Assembly: GCF_003966915.1 (NCBI RefSeq)
Contig: NZ_AP018150.1
Coordinates: 496,001-560,000, forward strand
Origin: Mycoavidus cysteinexigens
GTDB taxonomy: Bacteria > Pseudomonadota > Gammaproteobacteria > Burkholderiales > Burkholderiaceae
Length of the DNA: 64,000 nucleotides
Reading direction: 5' to 3'
Below the pieces are notes generated by a model. That model was not told the DNA's origin. It saw only the letters and a list, made by a program, of their open reading frames with translations, and searched no databases. The number at the start of each line of letters is the position of its first letter. Within the stretch, counting starts at the first letter, position 1. A program made the translations under genes and the position numbers. Positions 33,393-42,974 of the stretch are shown here, in pieces.

Positions 33393-33884
33393 TTACGCTT
33401 TTGCTAGCGCGTGCACAGCATCTAACACCTCTGTAACGTGCCCTGGTACTTTGACGCCACGCCATATTTGGCGTAGGACGCCCTGTGCATCCAGTAAGAA
33501 AGTTGAGCGCTCGATGCCACGCACTTCCTTGCCATACATGTTTTTAAGTTTAATTACATCAAACAGAGAGCAAAGTTCTTCTTGCTGATCTGAAATTAAG
33601 CTGAATGGCAAATTGTGTTGCGCCTGAAAACCTTGATGAGATTTTAAGCTATCACGAGAAATGCCGATAATCTCCGTGTTGGCTTGCTTAAATTGCGCAT
33701 ACGCATCACGAAAATCTTGGCTCTCAGTGGTGCAGCCTGGGGTGTTGTCTTTAGGGTAAAAATACAGCACTACATTTTTGCCACGTAAGCTGCTAAGCGA
33801 GATTTTCTCCTCGTTTCCCGTCAAAGTAGCGCCACTAGCGGTTGCGCTGAATTCTGGCACGGCTTGATTAAGAGCAATGGACAT
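33393..33884 (-). CDS. bcp: Thiol peroxidase, Bcp/PrxQ family
   Basis: 163 residues from ATG 33884 with AGGAGA upstream. Peroxidatic Cys in NTPGCTTESQDFRD and a second Cys in EELCSLFDVIKLK; TxxC context and FYPKDNTPGC are family signatures. It reduces H2O2 and alkyl hydroperoxides using thioredoxin. It lies between phoH and arnD, same strand. Confidence 0.93.
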   Translation of the reverse strand: MSIALNQAVPEFSATASGATLTGNEEKISLSSLRGKNVVLYFYPKDNTPGCTTESQDFRDAYAQFKQANTEIIGISRDSLKSHQGFQAQHNLPFSLISDQQEELCSLFDVIKLKNMYGKEVRGIERSTFLLDAQGVLRQIWRGVKVPGHVTEVLDAVHALAKA

Positions 33885-33928
33885 CAAAATTCTCCTGTTT
33901 TTCGATTGCGTTAAGACAACGGCTTGAG

Positions 33929-34834
33929 CTAGGGTTGTAGGATCAATTCGCCCGCGCGTCCAGGGATTTCGCCCCAGCTTATAGGATATAAAGGTAAATC
34001 ATCAAGCTTAAGCGTTGCATAATAATCCGCCAACGCGACTAAGGCATGGCCTTGCGCACGCCAGCCTGCGAGGAGCTCGGCAAAGAAAGGCGCAAGCTTT
34101 TGTCCTTCTAGTTCTGCATGTAAGGTGAAGACATGTGCGGTAGCGTGATTGGTTTGATCCGGCTCAGTCAGCGCTAGCAATTGGCGCACTACCTCAGACG
34201 CATCGGCGCCATTCACACCCAATCTTTCATCGAAAGTGGGCAAGGTGGTTGGAAGTTGGACCTGGGCGAGTGGCTGGCCGTCGAGCGTTGGCCGGTATGG
34301 GCCATGGCCGCGACCATCAGACGCATAAGCCATCTGCCAAGCGTCAAGTTGCGCAAAAGCGTAGTCATTCATTTGCCAGCCGGCTGCCCCGTGTGTCGTC
34401 GGCGCTGCGCCAAAAATTTCAAGAAAACGCGTGTAGCTTTTTTGCATCTGGGCTAGCGTCCAATCCCGTCCGCGCTGGCGTACGTTATCTTGCCAGCGGA
34501 CATGGTCCCACGTATGAATGCCGCATTCAAAGCCCGCATCGCGCACAGCGCGCATTTCAGTGGCGGCCCGACAGCCGATATCTGGCCCGGGCAGTAACAC
34601 GCCATATAACAGGGTTTTCAAACCATAGTGTTCGAGCACCGAAGTGCGCGCGACTTTTTTTAAAAAGCCAGGGCGGAGTGCTCTACGTAAAGCCCAGCCA
34701 GTATGGTCTGGACCTAAGCTAAACAAGAAAGTTGCGCGCGCCTTGGCATTTTCTAATAAACGCACCAGCGTTGGCACGCCTTCACGTGTGCCGCGCAACG
34801 TATCAACATCGATTTTAAGAGCGATCTGAGCCAC
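33929..34834 (-). CDS. arnD: 4-deoxy-4-formamido-L-Ara-P-undecaprenol deformylase ArnD
   Basis: 301 residues. Polysaccharide-deacetylase (NodB) fold with ALKIDVDTLRGTREGVPTLV at the start (metal Asp), CGIHTWDHVRWQDNVRQRG (metal His) and a late 'LHAELEG'. It removes the formyl group from Ara4FN-undecaprenyl phosphate on the cytoplasmic side of the inner membrane, the step before flipping. It is the last gene of the arn operon. Confidence 0.93.
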   Translation of the reverse strand: MAQIALKIDVDTLRGTREGVPTLVRLLENAKARATFLFSLGPDHTGWALRRALRPGFLKKVARTSVLEHYGLKTLLYGVLLPGPDIGCRAATEMRAVRDAGFECGIHTWDHVRWQDNVRQRGRDWTLAQMQKSYTRFLEIFGAAPTTHGAAGWQMNDYAFAQLDAWQMAYASDGRGHGPYRPTLDGQPLAQVQLPTTLPTFDERLGVNGADASEVVRQLLALTEPDQTNHATAHVFTLHAELEGQKLAPFFAELLAGWRAQGHALVALADYYATLKLDDLPLYPISWGEIPGRAGELILQP

Positions 34835-34848
34835 GCGTGAATCGCCGA

Positions 34849-35895
34849 CTAAGCAGCAGCTAGAGCGCGTGCTTCGGCAACCTGGTTGCGATAAGCATTA
34901 AAAACCTTGCGCAGTGCTTGCTCCATGCCAATGGTTGGCTTCCAGTTGAGCTCAGCGCTTATATTATCAATGCTTGGCACACGATTTTGCATATCTTGAT
35001 AACCCGCGCCATAGTATGCGCCTGACGAAGTTTCAACCAATTTGACCTGCTGTGCGTTAGTGGCGTATTCGGGAAATTCAGCGGCGAGTTTAAGCATCAT
35101 CTGCGCTAGTTCTTGCACCGAGAAATTATTGCTTGGATTACCAATGTTGTAGATTTTGCCAAGCGCTACATCGGCTGGGTTTTCGATGATGCGCATGAGG
35201 GCGCCAATGCCGTCATCAATGTCGGTAAACGCGCGTTTTTGTAGGCCACCATCCACTAGACTTATATTTTCCCCCCGCACGATATGGCCGAGGAACTGAG
35301 TCACCACCCGCGAGCTGCCTTCTTTTTGTGTATGAATTGAATCGAGTCCCGGGCCCATCCAGTTAAAAGGCCGAAACAAAGTAAAGCGCAACCCTTCTTG
35401 CATGCCATAAGCCCAAATCACGCGGTCCATCAATTGCTTGGAGCAGGCGTAGATCCAGCGTGGTTTATTAATTGGACCATAGACGAGGGATGAGCTTTGC
35501 GGATCGAATGCGCTATCCTCGCACATGCCATAGACTTCAGAGGTTGACGGAAAAACCAGATGTTTGCCGTACTTAACGGCTGAGCGCACGATCGGTAAAT
35601 TCGCTTCAAAATCGAGCTCAAATACACGCAGCGGCTGTTTTACATAAGTGGCCGGAGTCGCAATCGCAACCAATGGCAGAATCACATCGCATTTGCGGAT
35701 ATGGTATTCAACCCATTCTTTATTGATGGTGATATCACCCTCGAAAAAATGCATTCTTTCATGTTGCAGCAGATCCCCTAGGCGATCTGTTTGCATATCC
35801 ATACCAAACACTTCCCAATCGGTGGTGTCGAGAATACGCTTAGATAAATGATGGCCAATAAAGCCATTAACACCCAAAATGAGAACTTTTTTCAT
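34849..35895 (-). CDS. arnA: UDP-glucuronate decarboxylase (ArnA dehydrogenase domain as separate protein)
   Basis: 348 residues. Extended SDR fold: GVNGFIGHHLSKRI for NAD binding, FPSTSEVYG and YACSKQLMDRVIWAYG with the catalytic Tyr-x-x-x-Lys, and ENISLVDGGLQKRAFTDIDD. It oxidises and decarboxylates UDP-glucuronic acid to UDP-4-keto-pentose. In enterobacteria this is the C-terminal half of ArnA; here it is a stand-alone gene next to the formyltransferase, as in Burkholderia. Confidence 0.93.
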   Translation of the reverse strand: MKKVLILGVNGFIGHHLSKRILDTTDWEVFGMDMQTDRLGDLLQHERMHFFEGDITINKEWVEYHIRKCDVILPLVAIATPATYVKQPLRVFELDFEANLPIVRSAVKYGKHLVFPSTSEVYGMCEDSAFDPQSSSLVYGPINKPRWIYACSKQLMDRVIWAYGMQEGLRFTLFRPFNWMGPGLDSIHTQKEGSSRVVTQFLGHIVRGENISLVDGGLQKRAFTDIDDGIGALMRIIENPADVALGKIYNIGNPSNNFSVQELAQMMLKLAAEFPEYATNAQQVKLVETSSGAYYGAGYQDMQNRVPSIDNISAELNWKPTIGMEQALRKVFNAYRNQVAEARALAAA

Positions 35896-35943
35896 GAGAT
35901 CGAAAACAAAGAAATAGGGCGCAGCATTTGAAGAGAGCCTGGG

Positions 35944-36858
35944 CTAAGTATGTGTCAGCTGTGCAAACTCAGCGAGGCTAATCAGGCGTCCTTCGTGCTG
36001 CAATTCGTGAATAGCGATAGCGCGGCCATCGCCGCATAGGCCAAATAGCGTATTATCCACTATCTGCAAGCCCAGCGGCAAATTTGCACCGCTTAACGGC
36101 TCGCTTGGGGCCAGCCGGGCGCGCGCAATCACTAAGCGTTTACCCTCTATTTCAGTAAAAGCGCCAGGGTATGGCGGAGCTACTGCGCGGATCAAGTTAT
36201 AGATAGTTTGAGCGGGCTGGCGCCAGTTGATGCGCCCGTCTTCCGGTTTGCGGCCGCCAAAATAACTACCATTGGCAAGGATATTGGGCAGCCGTGGGGC
36301 CTTCCCCGACAGTAACGCAGGTAAACTATTCCAAAGAGTTTGCTCGGCGGCAACTGTGACCTTGTCAAAGACTTGGGTTGCCGTGTCATCCGGTAAAATC
36401 GGCACCGCCGTTTGCGCGACGATAGCGCCAGCATCCGGTTTGGCGGTCATTTCATGGAGCGTTGCGCCGGTTTCCGTTTCACCGTGCAAGATAGCCCAAT
36501 TCACCGGCACGCGCCCGCGATATTTTGGTAAGAGTGAGCCATGCATATTAAATGCCCCGTGGCGCGCCAAAGCGAGCAATTCGGGACTGAGCATATGCCG
36601 GTAATAAAAAGAAAAAATAAAATCAGGATTGGCGGCGCGCACGGCAGCGCTTAACTCGCTAGAGTTTGCCTCAGTGGGCATTATAGTGGGCAGCCGATGC
36701 TCGGCGGCAAGCGCAGCAACACTGTCAAACCAGATATTTTCCGCCGGATTATCGTGGTGAGTGACAACCAAGGCGACTTCAACGCCGCGCGCAAGTAAGA
36801 CCTGTAAGCAACGCACCCCAACTTGATGATAGGCAAAGACAACCGCGCGAAAAGTCAT
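35944..36858 (-). CDS. UDP-L-Ara4N formyltransferase (ArnA N-terminal domain as separate protein)
   Basis: 304 residues. Formyltransferase fold with FSFYYRHMLSPELLALARHG, FNMHGSLLPKYRGRVPVNWA (the N-x-H of the active site) and TGATLHEMTAKPDAGAIVAQ with the catalytic Asp. It transfers a formyl group from N10-formyl-THF to UDP-Ara4N. Its ATG overlaps the arnC stop, so translation is coupled. It corresponds to the N-terminal half of enterobacterial ArnA. Confidence 0.9.
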   Translation of the reverse strand: MTFRAVVFAYHQVGVRCLQVLLARGVEVALVVTHHDNPAENIWFDSVAALAAEHRLPTIMPTEANSSELSAAVRAANPDFIFSFYYRHMLSPELLALARHGAFNMHGSLLPKYRGRVPVNWAILHGETETGATLHEMTAKPDAGAIVAQTAVPILPDDTATQVFDKVTVAAEQTLWNSLPALLSGKAPRLPNILANGSYFGGRKPEDGRINWRQPAQTIYNLIRAVAPPYPGAFTEIEGKRLVIARARLAPSEPLSGANLPLGLQIVDNTLFGLCGDGRAIAIHELQHEGRLISLAEFAQLTHT

Positions 36859-37820
36859 GATGGGCGAGAGGTGGAAGGCGGGTTAGCGCTAGTTTCAAGC
36901 ACGGTTTGGATTAAATAACGCGGCCGCGCGCGCACTTGCTGATAGATGCGGCCGACATATTCGCCCAGCAGACCCAGAGCCAGGATAATTACCCCAAATA
37001 AGAAAAACGTAATCGCAAATAGCGTGAAGACCCCTTGTACTTCAGCGCCGACGATAAAGCGGCGCACGATAAGCAAGATAAAGAGTCCGGCGGAACCCAA
37101 TGACAGCAAGAGGCCAATGAATGATAACCATTGCAACGGCGCCACCGAGAAACCTGTAACTAAATCAAAATTAAGCCGCATTAGGCTATAAAATGAATAT
37201 TTTGAGGTGCCGGCAAAGCGCTCTTCATGGGCTACTTCGATCTCTACTGGGCGCTGGGCAAAAGTATAAGCTAGCGCCGGGATAAACGTATTTAACTCGC
37301 CACAGCGATTGATCGTATCGATAATGTGGCGACTATAGGCGCGCATCATGCAGCCTTGATCGGTCATGCGGATATGCGTAATACGCTCGCGCAGTTGGTT
37401 CATGGCGCGTGAGGCTTTACGACGCCATAGGCTATCTTGTCGTTGGCGGCGGATAGTGCCAACGTAATCGTGGCCTTCGTGCATTTTTTGCACGAGTTTG
37501 CCTATTTCTTCGGGTGGATTTTGTAAGTCGGCATCAAGCGTCACAATAATTTCGCCGCGCGCGGCCTCAAAGCCGGCAAGAATCGCCATATGTTGACCAT
37601 AATTGCCGTTGAGTAAAATCACGCGGGTGTTCTCGGGCCGTATGCGAAATTGATTGGCCAGCAGGGTTGCGGATTGGTCTTGGCTACCATCGTTTACAAA
37701 AATCACTTCATAGGGCAGCGCTAGCGCATCTAGCGCCGTGTATAAACGAGCAAATAATGCATTAAGCCCTGCTTCTTCGTTATAAACTGGGATGACAACG
37801 GATAATTCAGGTGTTTTCAT
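36855..37820 (-). CDS. arnC: Undecaprenyl-phosphate Ara4FN transferase ArnC
   Basis: 321 residues from ATG 37820 (MKTPELSVVIPVYNEEAGLN). The frame also allows 37859, but that overlaps arnB. GT-A glycosyltransferase 2 fold: VIFVNDGSQDQSATLL, ITLDADLQNPPEEIGKLV, RMTDQGCMMRAYSRHII. Two membrane helices lie near the C-terminus (WLSFIGLLLSLGSAGLFILL and FAITFFLFGVIILALGLLGE). It moves Ara4FN to the lipid carrier. Confidence 0.93.
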   Translation of the reverse strand: MKTPELSVVIPVYNEEAGLNALFARLYTALDALALPYEVIFVNDGSQDQSATLLANQFRIRPENTRVILLNGNYGQHMAILAGFEAARGEIIVTLDADLQNPPEEIGKLVQKMHEGHDYVGTIRRQRQDSLWRRKASRAMNQLRERITHIRMTDQGCMMRAYSRHIIDTINRCGELNTFIPALAYTFAQRPVEIEVAHEERFAGTSKYSFYSLMRLNFDLVTGFSVAPLQWLSFIGLLLSLGSAGLFILLIVRRFIVGAEVQGVFTLFAITFFLFGVIILALGLLGEYVGRIYQQVRARPRYLIQTVLETSANPPSTSRPS

Positions 37821-37824
37821 TTTT

Positions 37825-38973
37825 CTAATGAGTGAGTGAGGAGTGTTCGCAGATTTCATTTACGGCAGTCACGACTCGTTTAACATCAGCTAGCTGCATA
37901 GCTGGAAACAGCGGTAAAGTCACGGTGCTAGCGCCGATACGTTCGGCATGCGGAAACCTATGCACGGTGAAGCCGCGTTCTCGATATAATTTGAAAAGAT
38001 GAATCGCCGGATAGTGTACGCCACTGCCGATGCCGCGGGCATGCAACTCAGCCATAAAACCGGCGCGGTCAAGTTTAAGCGCTGGCAGCGGCAGCACAAT
38101 CTGAAACATATGCCAATTGGTATGCTCAAAATCCTCCGGCGGCAGCTCTACACCAAGCGTCACCGCTGCGCCGTTAGCGAAACATTCAAAATAATAGCGA
38201 GCGAGCTCCCGCCGCTGCTCGTTAAAATGCGCCAAATGCGGCATTTGCCCAAGCCCGACACGGGCGGCAACATCGGATAGATTGAATTTACCGCCCAGTA
38301 CGTCGACCTCCATGCCATCAAAGCCGCTACGGGTTACGCCCTGTAAACGGTATTTCTGCGCTAAACGGGCTTCGGCCTCATTATTCAACACTAACGCGCC
38401 GCCCTCGATCGACGTAAGGTTTTTATTCGCATGAAAACTAAACGAGACTAAATCGCCTATGGCGCCAATTCGTTGGCCGCGCCAGTTTGAGCCGAGCGCT
38501 TGAGCGGCGTCTTCAATCACCCGCAGCCCATGTTGGCGTGCAATCGCGTAGAGGCGATCCATATCAACTGGCAGACCAGCAAGGTAGACTGGCATCAGCG
38601 CTTTAGTGCGAGGCGTAATCGCCTGCTCTAGCAAATTCAGATCAAGGTTGCGTGTGTACGGATCAATATCCACAAAAACCGGGGTCGCGCCAACTTCGAG
38701 AATTGTATTACTGGTTGCAACCCAAGAGAGGGGTGAGGTGATGACCTCGTCGCCTGGGCCAACGCCCGCAATGCGCAAACCGATTTCAAGGGTGGCGGTG
38801 CCAGAATTAAAAGTACGGACCGGACGACCGCCAACATACTCGGATAAAGCCGCCTCAAAGGCGAGATTCTGGGCACCCGTTGTAATCCAGCCACTACGCA
38901 AAACATCAGCCACGCCGGCGATGGTTTCCTCATTAATTGTCGGGCGGGTAAAAGGCAGAAACTCTTGATCCAT
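37825..38973 (-). CDS. arnB: UDP-4-amino-4-deoxy-L-arabinose aminotransferase ArnB
   Basis: About 382 residues from ATG 38973, preceded by AAGGA; a TTG at 38988 is less likely. DegT/DnrJ aminotransferase: TFNSGTATLEIGLRIAGVGP, VIEDAAQALGSNWRGQRIGA, and PLP Lys in SFSFHANKNLTSIEGGALVL. It transaminates UDP-4-keto-pentose from glutamate to UDP-Ara4N. The start of the arn block downstream of arnE. Confidence 0.93.
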   Translation of the reverse strand: MDQEFLPFTRPTINEETIAGVADVLRSGWITTGAQNLAFEAALSEYVGGRPVRTFNSGTATLEIGLRIAGVGPGDEVITSPLSWVATSNTILEVGATPVFVDIDPYTRNLDLNLLEQAITPRTKALMPVYLAGLPVDMDRLYAIARQHGLRVIEDAAQALGSNWRGQRIGAIGDLVSFSFHANKNLTSIEGGALVLNNEAEARLAQKYRLQGVTRSGFDGMEVDVLGGKFNLSDVAARVGLGQMPHLAHFNEQRRELARYYFECFANGAAVTLGVELPPEDFEHTNWHMFQIVLPLPALKLDRAGFMAELHARGIGSGVHYPAIHLFKLYRERGFTVHRFPHAERIGASTVTLPLFPAMQLADVKRVVTAVNEICEHSSLTH

Positions 38974-39034
38974 CAAGAAATCCTTCAAATTAAATAGGGG
39001 AGCTAGTCAGCGACGAGCGTCACCGCGGTAAGGA

Positions 39035-39406
39035 TTAACCTCGAGCTAACACGTAAACGCCAAGTAAAATGATGCCTGTGCCTATTAAGCGTTGTAGCGA
39101 AAGCGTCTCGCCAAAAAAATAAGCGGCGAGCAGCGCGTTTAACACATAACCTAGCGATAACATTGGGTAAGCGATTGACACATCCACTCGTGATAAGCCA
39201 ATGATCCAGACGACCAGGCTGAAAGCATAACAGATGAGGCCGCCAATAATCGGCCATTGCGCCATCAACTGTAGCCCAATAGGCACAATATTTGCGCGGC
39301 TGAATTCAAATGGGCTAACGGCATTGACGCCTGCTTTGAGGAGGAGTTGGGCGCTGGTGTTGAGGAGGACGCCGCTTAAGATGCAGGAGAGAGCAATGGG
39401 GTTCAT
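39035..39406 (-). CDS. arnE: ArnE-like small multidrug-resistance/EamA flippase subunit
   Basis: 123 residues, four membrane helices. 'GVLLNTSAQLLLKAGVNAVS', VVWIIGLSRVDVSIAYPMLS and GYVLNALLAAYFFGETLSLQ are typical of SMR-type proteins. In the arn pathway ArnE/ArnF flip Ara4N-undecaprenyl phosphate to the periplasm. No second subunit gene is visible. Its place directly upstream of arnB supports the role. Confidence 0.8.
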   Translation of the reverse strand: MNPIALSCILSGVLLNTSAQLLLKAGVNAVSPFEFSRANIVPIGLQLMAQWPIIGGLICYAFSLVVWIIGLSRVDVSIAYPMLSLGYVLNALLAAYFFGETLSLQRLIGTGIILLGVYVLARG

Positions 39407-39487
39407 GCGAAAATATTAGAGAAAATGATTAAGCTCAAATTCTAATCCTTTTCTAGGATGATACTAGACAGTACTTTAATGGGGTTG

Positions 39488-41536
39488 CTAATGGACTTGC
39501 GCTACTCCCCATTTTTCTGCCGCTTTCTTGAACGCTTCAATGGTGGCTTTATTGATTTGAGTTTTCCTAGAACGGAAGTCCAATCTTGGAGTCTGATGGA
39601 GGAAAGAGGCAAAAATCCTTAAAATTTGACTTCTATTTACACCATATCGTGCAGATAGCCTAGCATTAAAATCACATAAAAATTTATAAGTGTCATTTCG
39701 AAATGCCTGCTGCTCTACAAAGAGATCGTTGCTGATATTCTGTAATTCGGAAAAATCTATAGTAGGTGGATAAAAATACTCTTCGATAAAATCTTCGCCG
39801 TATGGATCGCTGTTAGTAATAGAGTCTTTGAATAACTCGGGAAGATTTTTAGTAGAATTTTTTATGCTTAAAATATCTTCTGAAGTAAAGCATAAAATAT
39901 TTGCTGTGGGAGAAATTTGCGCCGCATAATTTAACCAATTTTTATGATCTTCTGAAATGCATTCTGGACCTTCTCCCAGGCTATCTAATAACCACCATTT
40001 ATTCTCAGCATCGCGGCGTAGCACTGCAATAGACCCATATATATCAACAATGATGCGCTCAGCCTTTTCAAAGTTAGCATTTGATACTATATCAAATCTA
40101 TTTGGAAGGTTTAGGTTGTAAAGTCCATTAATCGTGCGAATGACATTTTCAATGTGTTTTTGTTGATCAAAGACGCCTGTTTGACGGAGATACTCTGTGT
40201 ATGAAATAGAGTTACCGTTAGGCGTTGGATTCCAGCCTGCAGCCAAATCTTCTTGTGTGCAAACCTCGCCAGTTATTTTGCCGCCATCATAGTATTTGCG
40301 CATGAGCCTACGTTGTCGACCGGAAACCTGAGGATTGTTTTTGATAGCAATCAAATTCATGTAGCGCTCATACTCATCTGGAGTAATAAGACGTTGCTCC
40401 CCTAAAGTCTCTGGAGTAATAAGATGTTCCCCTAAAGCCATATGCACAATACCAAGAGCAATATCCTGGGGGGCCTCTTGATCATATTTTTCAAAATATA
40501 CGGTTTTGTTAAGAGAGCCCTGGCTTAGTGTCAATGAAGAGGGTGGAGATGCCAACTCTAGTAAAGAATTAGATGGTACTTGTTCGTTAGAAGGAACTCC
40601 GCTTATCACCGACGAAGAAATGGCGGAGTGTAAGGCAAATTCGGGCCTTAAAAAACTGGAAAAACGTTTGTCAATAACGCTCGGTGGTGTTCTAATTAAT
40701 GCTTTCTTTGCCTCTTCGAGTTGTGCTGAAGTAAATTGAATCGTACGAACATTATGATGATTCAATCTAAATTCTTCTAACCAATCAATCAGATTATTGT
40801 TTGAAATAATTTCTGGACCCTGATAAAGGCTATTCAAGCGATACCAAAAATTTTGATATTTGCGCAATGCAAAAAAATGTCCATCTCCACTAGAAGGGGC
40901 ATCCTTAGGGACGTCTTCAGAAGTATAATAAACAACTAAGCTGCTAATATTCTCTAAATTGTGCAATAAATTATTTTTATTATCTTCATTAAAATTATCT
41001 AAGCTATCTGGTAAATTTAGATAGTAGATTCCATTAATTGCAACAATAACTTCTTCGACTGTTTTCATTCCCCCTAGTATTCCTGTGTAATTTAAATATG
41101 TTGAAAAATCGATGGCACCGGGAGCAGCTAATTTAATTTCATTAAACTGACGTTTTAGATTTTCAATTCTAATATGAAGATCTTCGGATTCATTTTCTGT
41201 TCGGTGGAAATTAACTAACGCTTGGTATTGATTCAGTGAAATAAGTCTCTCTTCGAAAAATCCTGTAGTGGCAACTTCTCTAGCTCCAATCAGCATTGTA
41301 TATTTGTCGTAATATTTAGGTGAGATGAAATGGTCGCCTAAAGCCATGTTGGTAGCATGAATAGCGCAATTTTCGTCTGTTTGTTTTTCAAAGTACGGTA
41401 ATGATAATGCCTCAGAGAATAGTGACTTAGAGTCTTGCGATTTTATTTCTTCTGCTTTTTTTTCATCGCCTCCACCACCACAAGCGACATTAATTGTTAT
41501 TAATGAGGTGGTAGCAATAAATTTTATTGTTTTCAT
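39488..41536 (-). CDS. Lipoprotein with tandem Josephin-like domains (first active-looking, second degenerate)
   Basis: 682 residues from ATG 41536; a longer frame reaches 41569. Signal peptide with lipobox ITINVAC (Cys19) followed by GGGG, so probably anchored in the outer membrane. Domain 1 (about 45-270) matches the Josephin pattern: Gln52 and Cys57 in KQTDENCAIHATNMALG (Gln at Cys-5, as ataxin-3 Q9/C14), His220 in GHFFALRKY and Asn235 in RLNSLYQGPEI (His+15, as H119/N134). Domain 2 (about 345-560) repeats the fold but has Ile359 for Cys and Ser502 for His. A helical tail follows. Cysteine protease or deubiquitinase activity is inferred, not shown. It separates arnE from arnT. Confidence 0.82.
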   Translation of the reverse strand: MKTIKFIATTSLITINVACGGGGDEKKAEEIKSQDSKSLFSEALSLPYFEKQTDENCAIHATNMALGDHFISPKYYDKYTMLIGAREVATTGFFEERLISLNQYQALVNFHRTENESEDLHIRIENLKRQFNEIKLAAPGAIDFSTYLNYTGILGGMKTVEEVIVAINGIYYLNLPDSLDNFNEDNKNNLLHNLENISSLVVYYTSEDVPKDAPSSGDGHFFALRKYQNFWYRLNSLYQGPEIISNNNLIDWLEEFRLNHHNVRTIQFTSAQLEEAKKALIRTPPSVIDKRFSSFLRPEFALHSAISSSVISGVPSNEQVPSNSLLELASPPSSLTLSQGSLNKTVYFEKYDQEAPQDIALGIVHMALGEHLITPETLGEQRLITPDEYERYMNLIAIKNNPQVSGRQRRLMRKYYDGGKITGEVCTQEDLAAGWNPTPNGNSISYTEYLRQTGVFDQQKHIENVIRTINGLYNLNLPNRFDIVSNANFEKAERIIVDIYGSIAVLRRDAENKWWLLDSLGEGPECISEDHKNWLNYAAQISPTANILCFTSEDILSIKNSTKNLPELFKDSITNSDPYGEDFIEEYFYPPTIDFSELQNISNDLFVEQQAFRNDTYKFLCDFNARLSARYGVNRSQILRIFASFLHQTPRLDFRSRKTQINKATIEAFKKAAEKWGVAQVH

Positions 41537-42051
41537 CCGAACTCTATGGGTACAGTGCAAATGTATCATTAGTGAGTAACCTTATTTTAATGATGTGTCT
41601 GATTTAGAGTATTGGGTGAATGGTGGGGGTATTCTCTGAAAATTTGGTCTATTTTTAATGCAATTTGTGCGCCTTCAGCTTATTGTGAAATAAAATAAAT
41701 AGCATAAAATTTCCTCTGAATTATCTGATTAGTTTATTGGTTTTTCAATGTTGTAAATATAGTTTAAAGAGTTATTTATTATTCTTTTTACCTCATACAG
41801 CATTATCGTTTTTGTATATCCCATGAAAATATCCAGATGGTATAAGTGGTTAGGCTCTTAATATCGGTAAATAGTGTATAGGGGTTATGGTTTTCATGTC
41901 ACTCAGGAAAATAATGAGCAGATCACGTTATCTGTCGGGAGAGATTCATATTTACGCTCGCTACTACTCTAAGCTGTGGCAAGTTAAGTGTGGTGCTGGG
42001 CCAGTGTAAGAAGGCGGAGGGCTGGCTGTAGAGATTAAGCAGGAACATAAA
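41537..42051. other. Gene-free AT-rich interval with short degenerate open frames
   Basis: No convincing gene. The part next to the lipoprotein gene at 41536 is AT-rich and should hold its promoter. Between about 41870 and 42005 the plus strand reads like a decayed coding segment (frame with FHVTQENNEQITLSVGRDSY), but it is interrupted and I cannot name it. Confidence 0.4.
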
Positions 42052-42837
42052 TCAAGAGGTCGAGGCTATATCTAATGCATTTTGAAGATACTCTACAATG
42101 CGCGGAGGAAAGTAAAGAATGCGGGAGTCTAAAATTAAATCAGGCGAATCAAGCGTTAACTCTGCTTTTAGCTGTGTAATATAATCAATATGATTAGTAG
42201 AAAGTTGATCACCATTTTTTTTGTGCCAAATATTATTTTCATCTTTGTAAAATCCATCAAAATGGCTATTTGTGAGAATGATTAAGCCTTTGGCATCTAT
42301 AAAATCTTCTTTGGCAAGGGCGTCATCAAATTTTTCCAAAATAGTTGGAAATTCTAATCCGAACTTAAATTTGATTACATCTATAACATGTTCAATCGCT
42401 TTGTTATGACCCAAAAGGCCGCGCTCTGTCATAAGGGTCTTGAATGTTGGATCAAAGGAGGCTGAAGAAGAAATTTTGGCTTTATCGAAGGCCTCTTCTA
42501 AGTTTTTTAGAGCAATAGAGCTATATTTTTTTGTTTCGTCCTTAAAATGCGCGCGAAGCAGACATCGTTGTTCTTCAGAAAAACGTGGATCGTCCATGCT
42601 CTGATTTTCCATATATTCATAGTACTCTTTGGGAGAAATAAAACGCCTATTTCCTAAGGCCCAATTGACAGCACGAATAGCGCAATTTCCAGTTGTCTCT
42701 ATATCAAAATAAGGTTTTTCTATTATCTGAGGCTGTGCTATAGTTTTTTTGTTACTATTTTTTTCGCCTCCCCCGCCGCACGCTGAAACAAAAAACAGCT
42801 GTAGTATAATTATTCCAAAAAGCTTAGAAGGTTGCAT
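42052..42837 (-). CDS. Small lipoprotein with a single Josephin-like domain
   Basis: 261 residues, ATG 42837. Signal peptide with lipobox FVSAC (Cys20) then GGGG. Catalytic Cys52 lies in TTGNCAIRAVNWALGNRRFI; the usual Gln at Cys-5 is Glu47. His192 is in NSHFDGFYKDENNIW, and the nearest acid/amide is Asn208 at +16. A 'DDPRFSEEQRCLLRAHFKDE' stretch (about 82-101) corresponds to 'NNPQVSGRQRRLMRKYYD' in the second domain of the large paralogues. It may represent the single-domain ancestor, or a diverged copy with altered activity. Confidence 0.7.
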   Translation of the reverse strand: MQPSKLFGIIILQLFFVSACGGGGEKNSNKKTIAQPQIIEKPYFDIETTGNCAIRAVNWALGNRRFISPKEYYEYMENQSMDDPRFSEEQRCLLRAHFKDETKKYSSIALKNLEEAFDKAKISSSASFDPTFKTLMTERGLLGHNKAIEHVIDVIKFKFGLEFPTILEKFDDALAKEDFIDAKGLIILTNSHFDGFYKDENNIWHKKNGDQLSTNHIDYITQLKAELTLDSPDLILDSRILYFPPRIVEYLQNALDIASTS

Positions 42838-42974
42838 GATAAGTGCCTAATTAAACTTGAACTTTTATTATAATAATAAATACTTAATTTTAAAGGCGAA
42901 ATCTGTTGTTTTTTTGGAAAATTAAGGTTCTCTATTTGAAATTACTTTGCGGATTAGTATGAATAAAGTCAGCG

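Noticed and set aside
34849-36858. Broken arnA gene
   Set aside because: The two halves are complete separate proteins with their own starts; a split ArnA is the usual Burkholderia arrangement.
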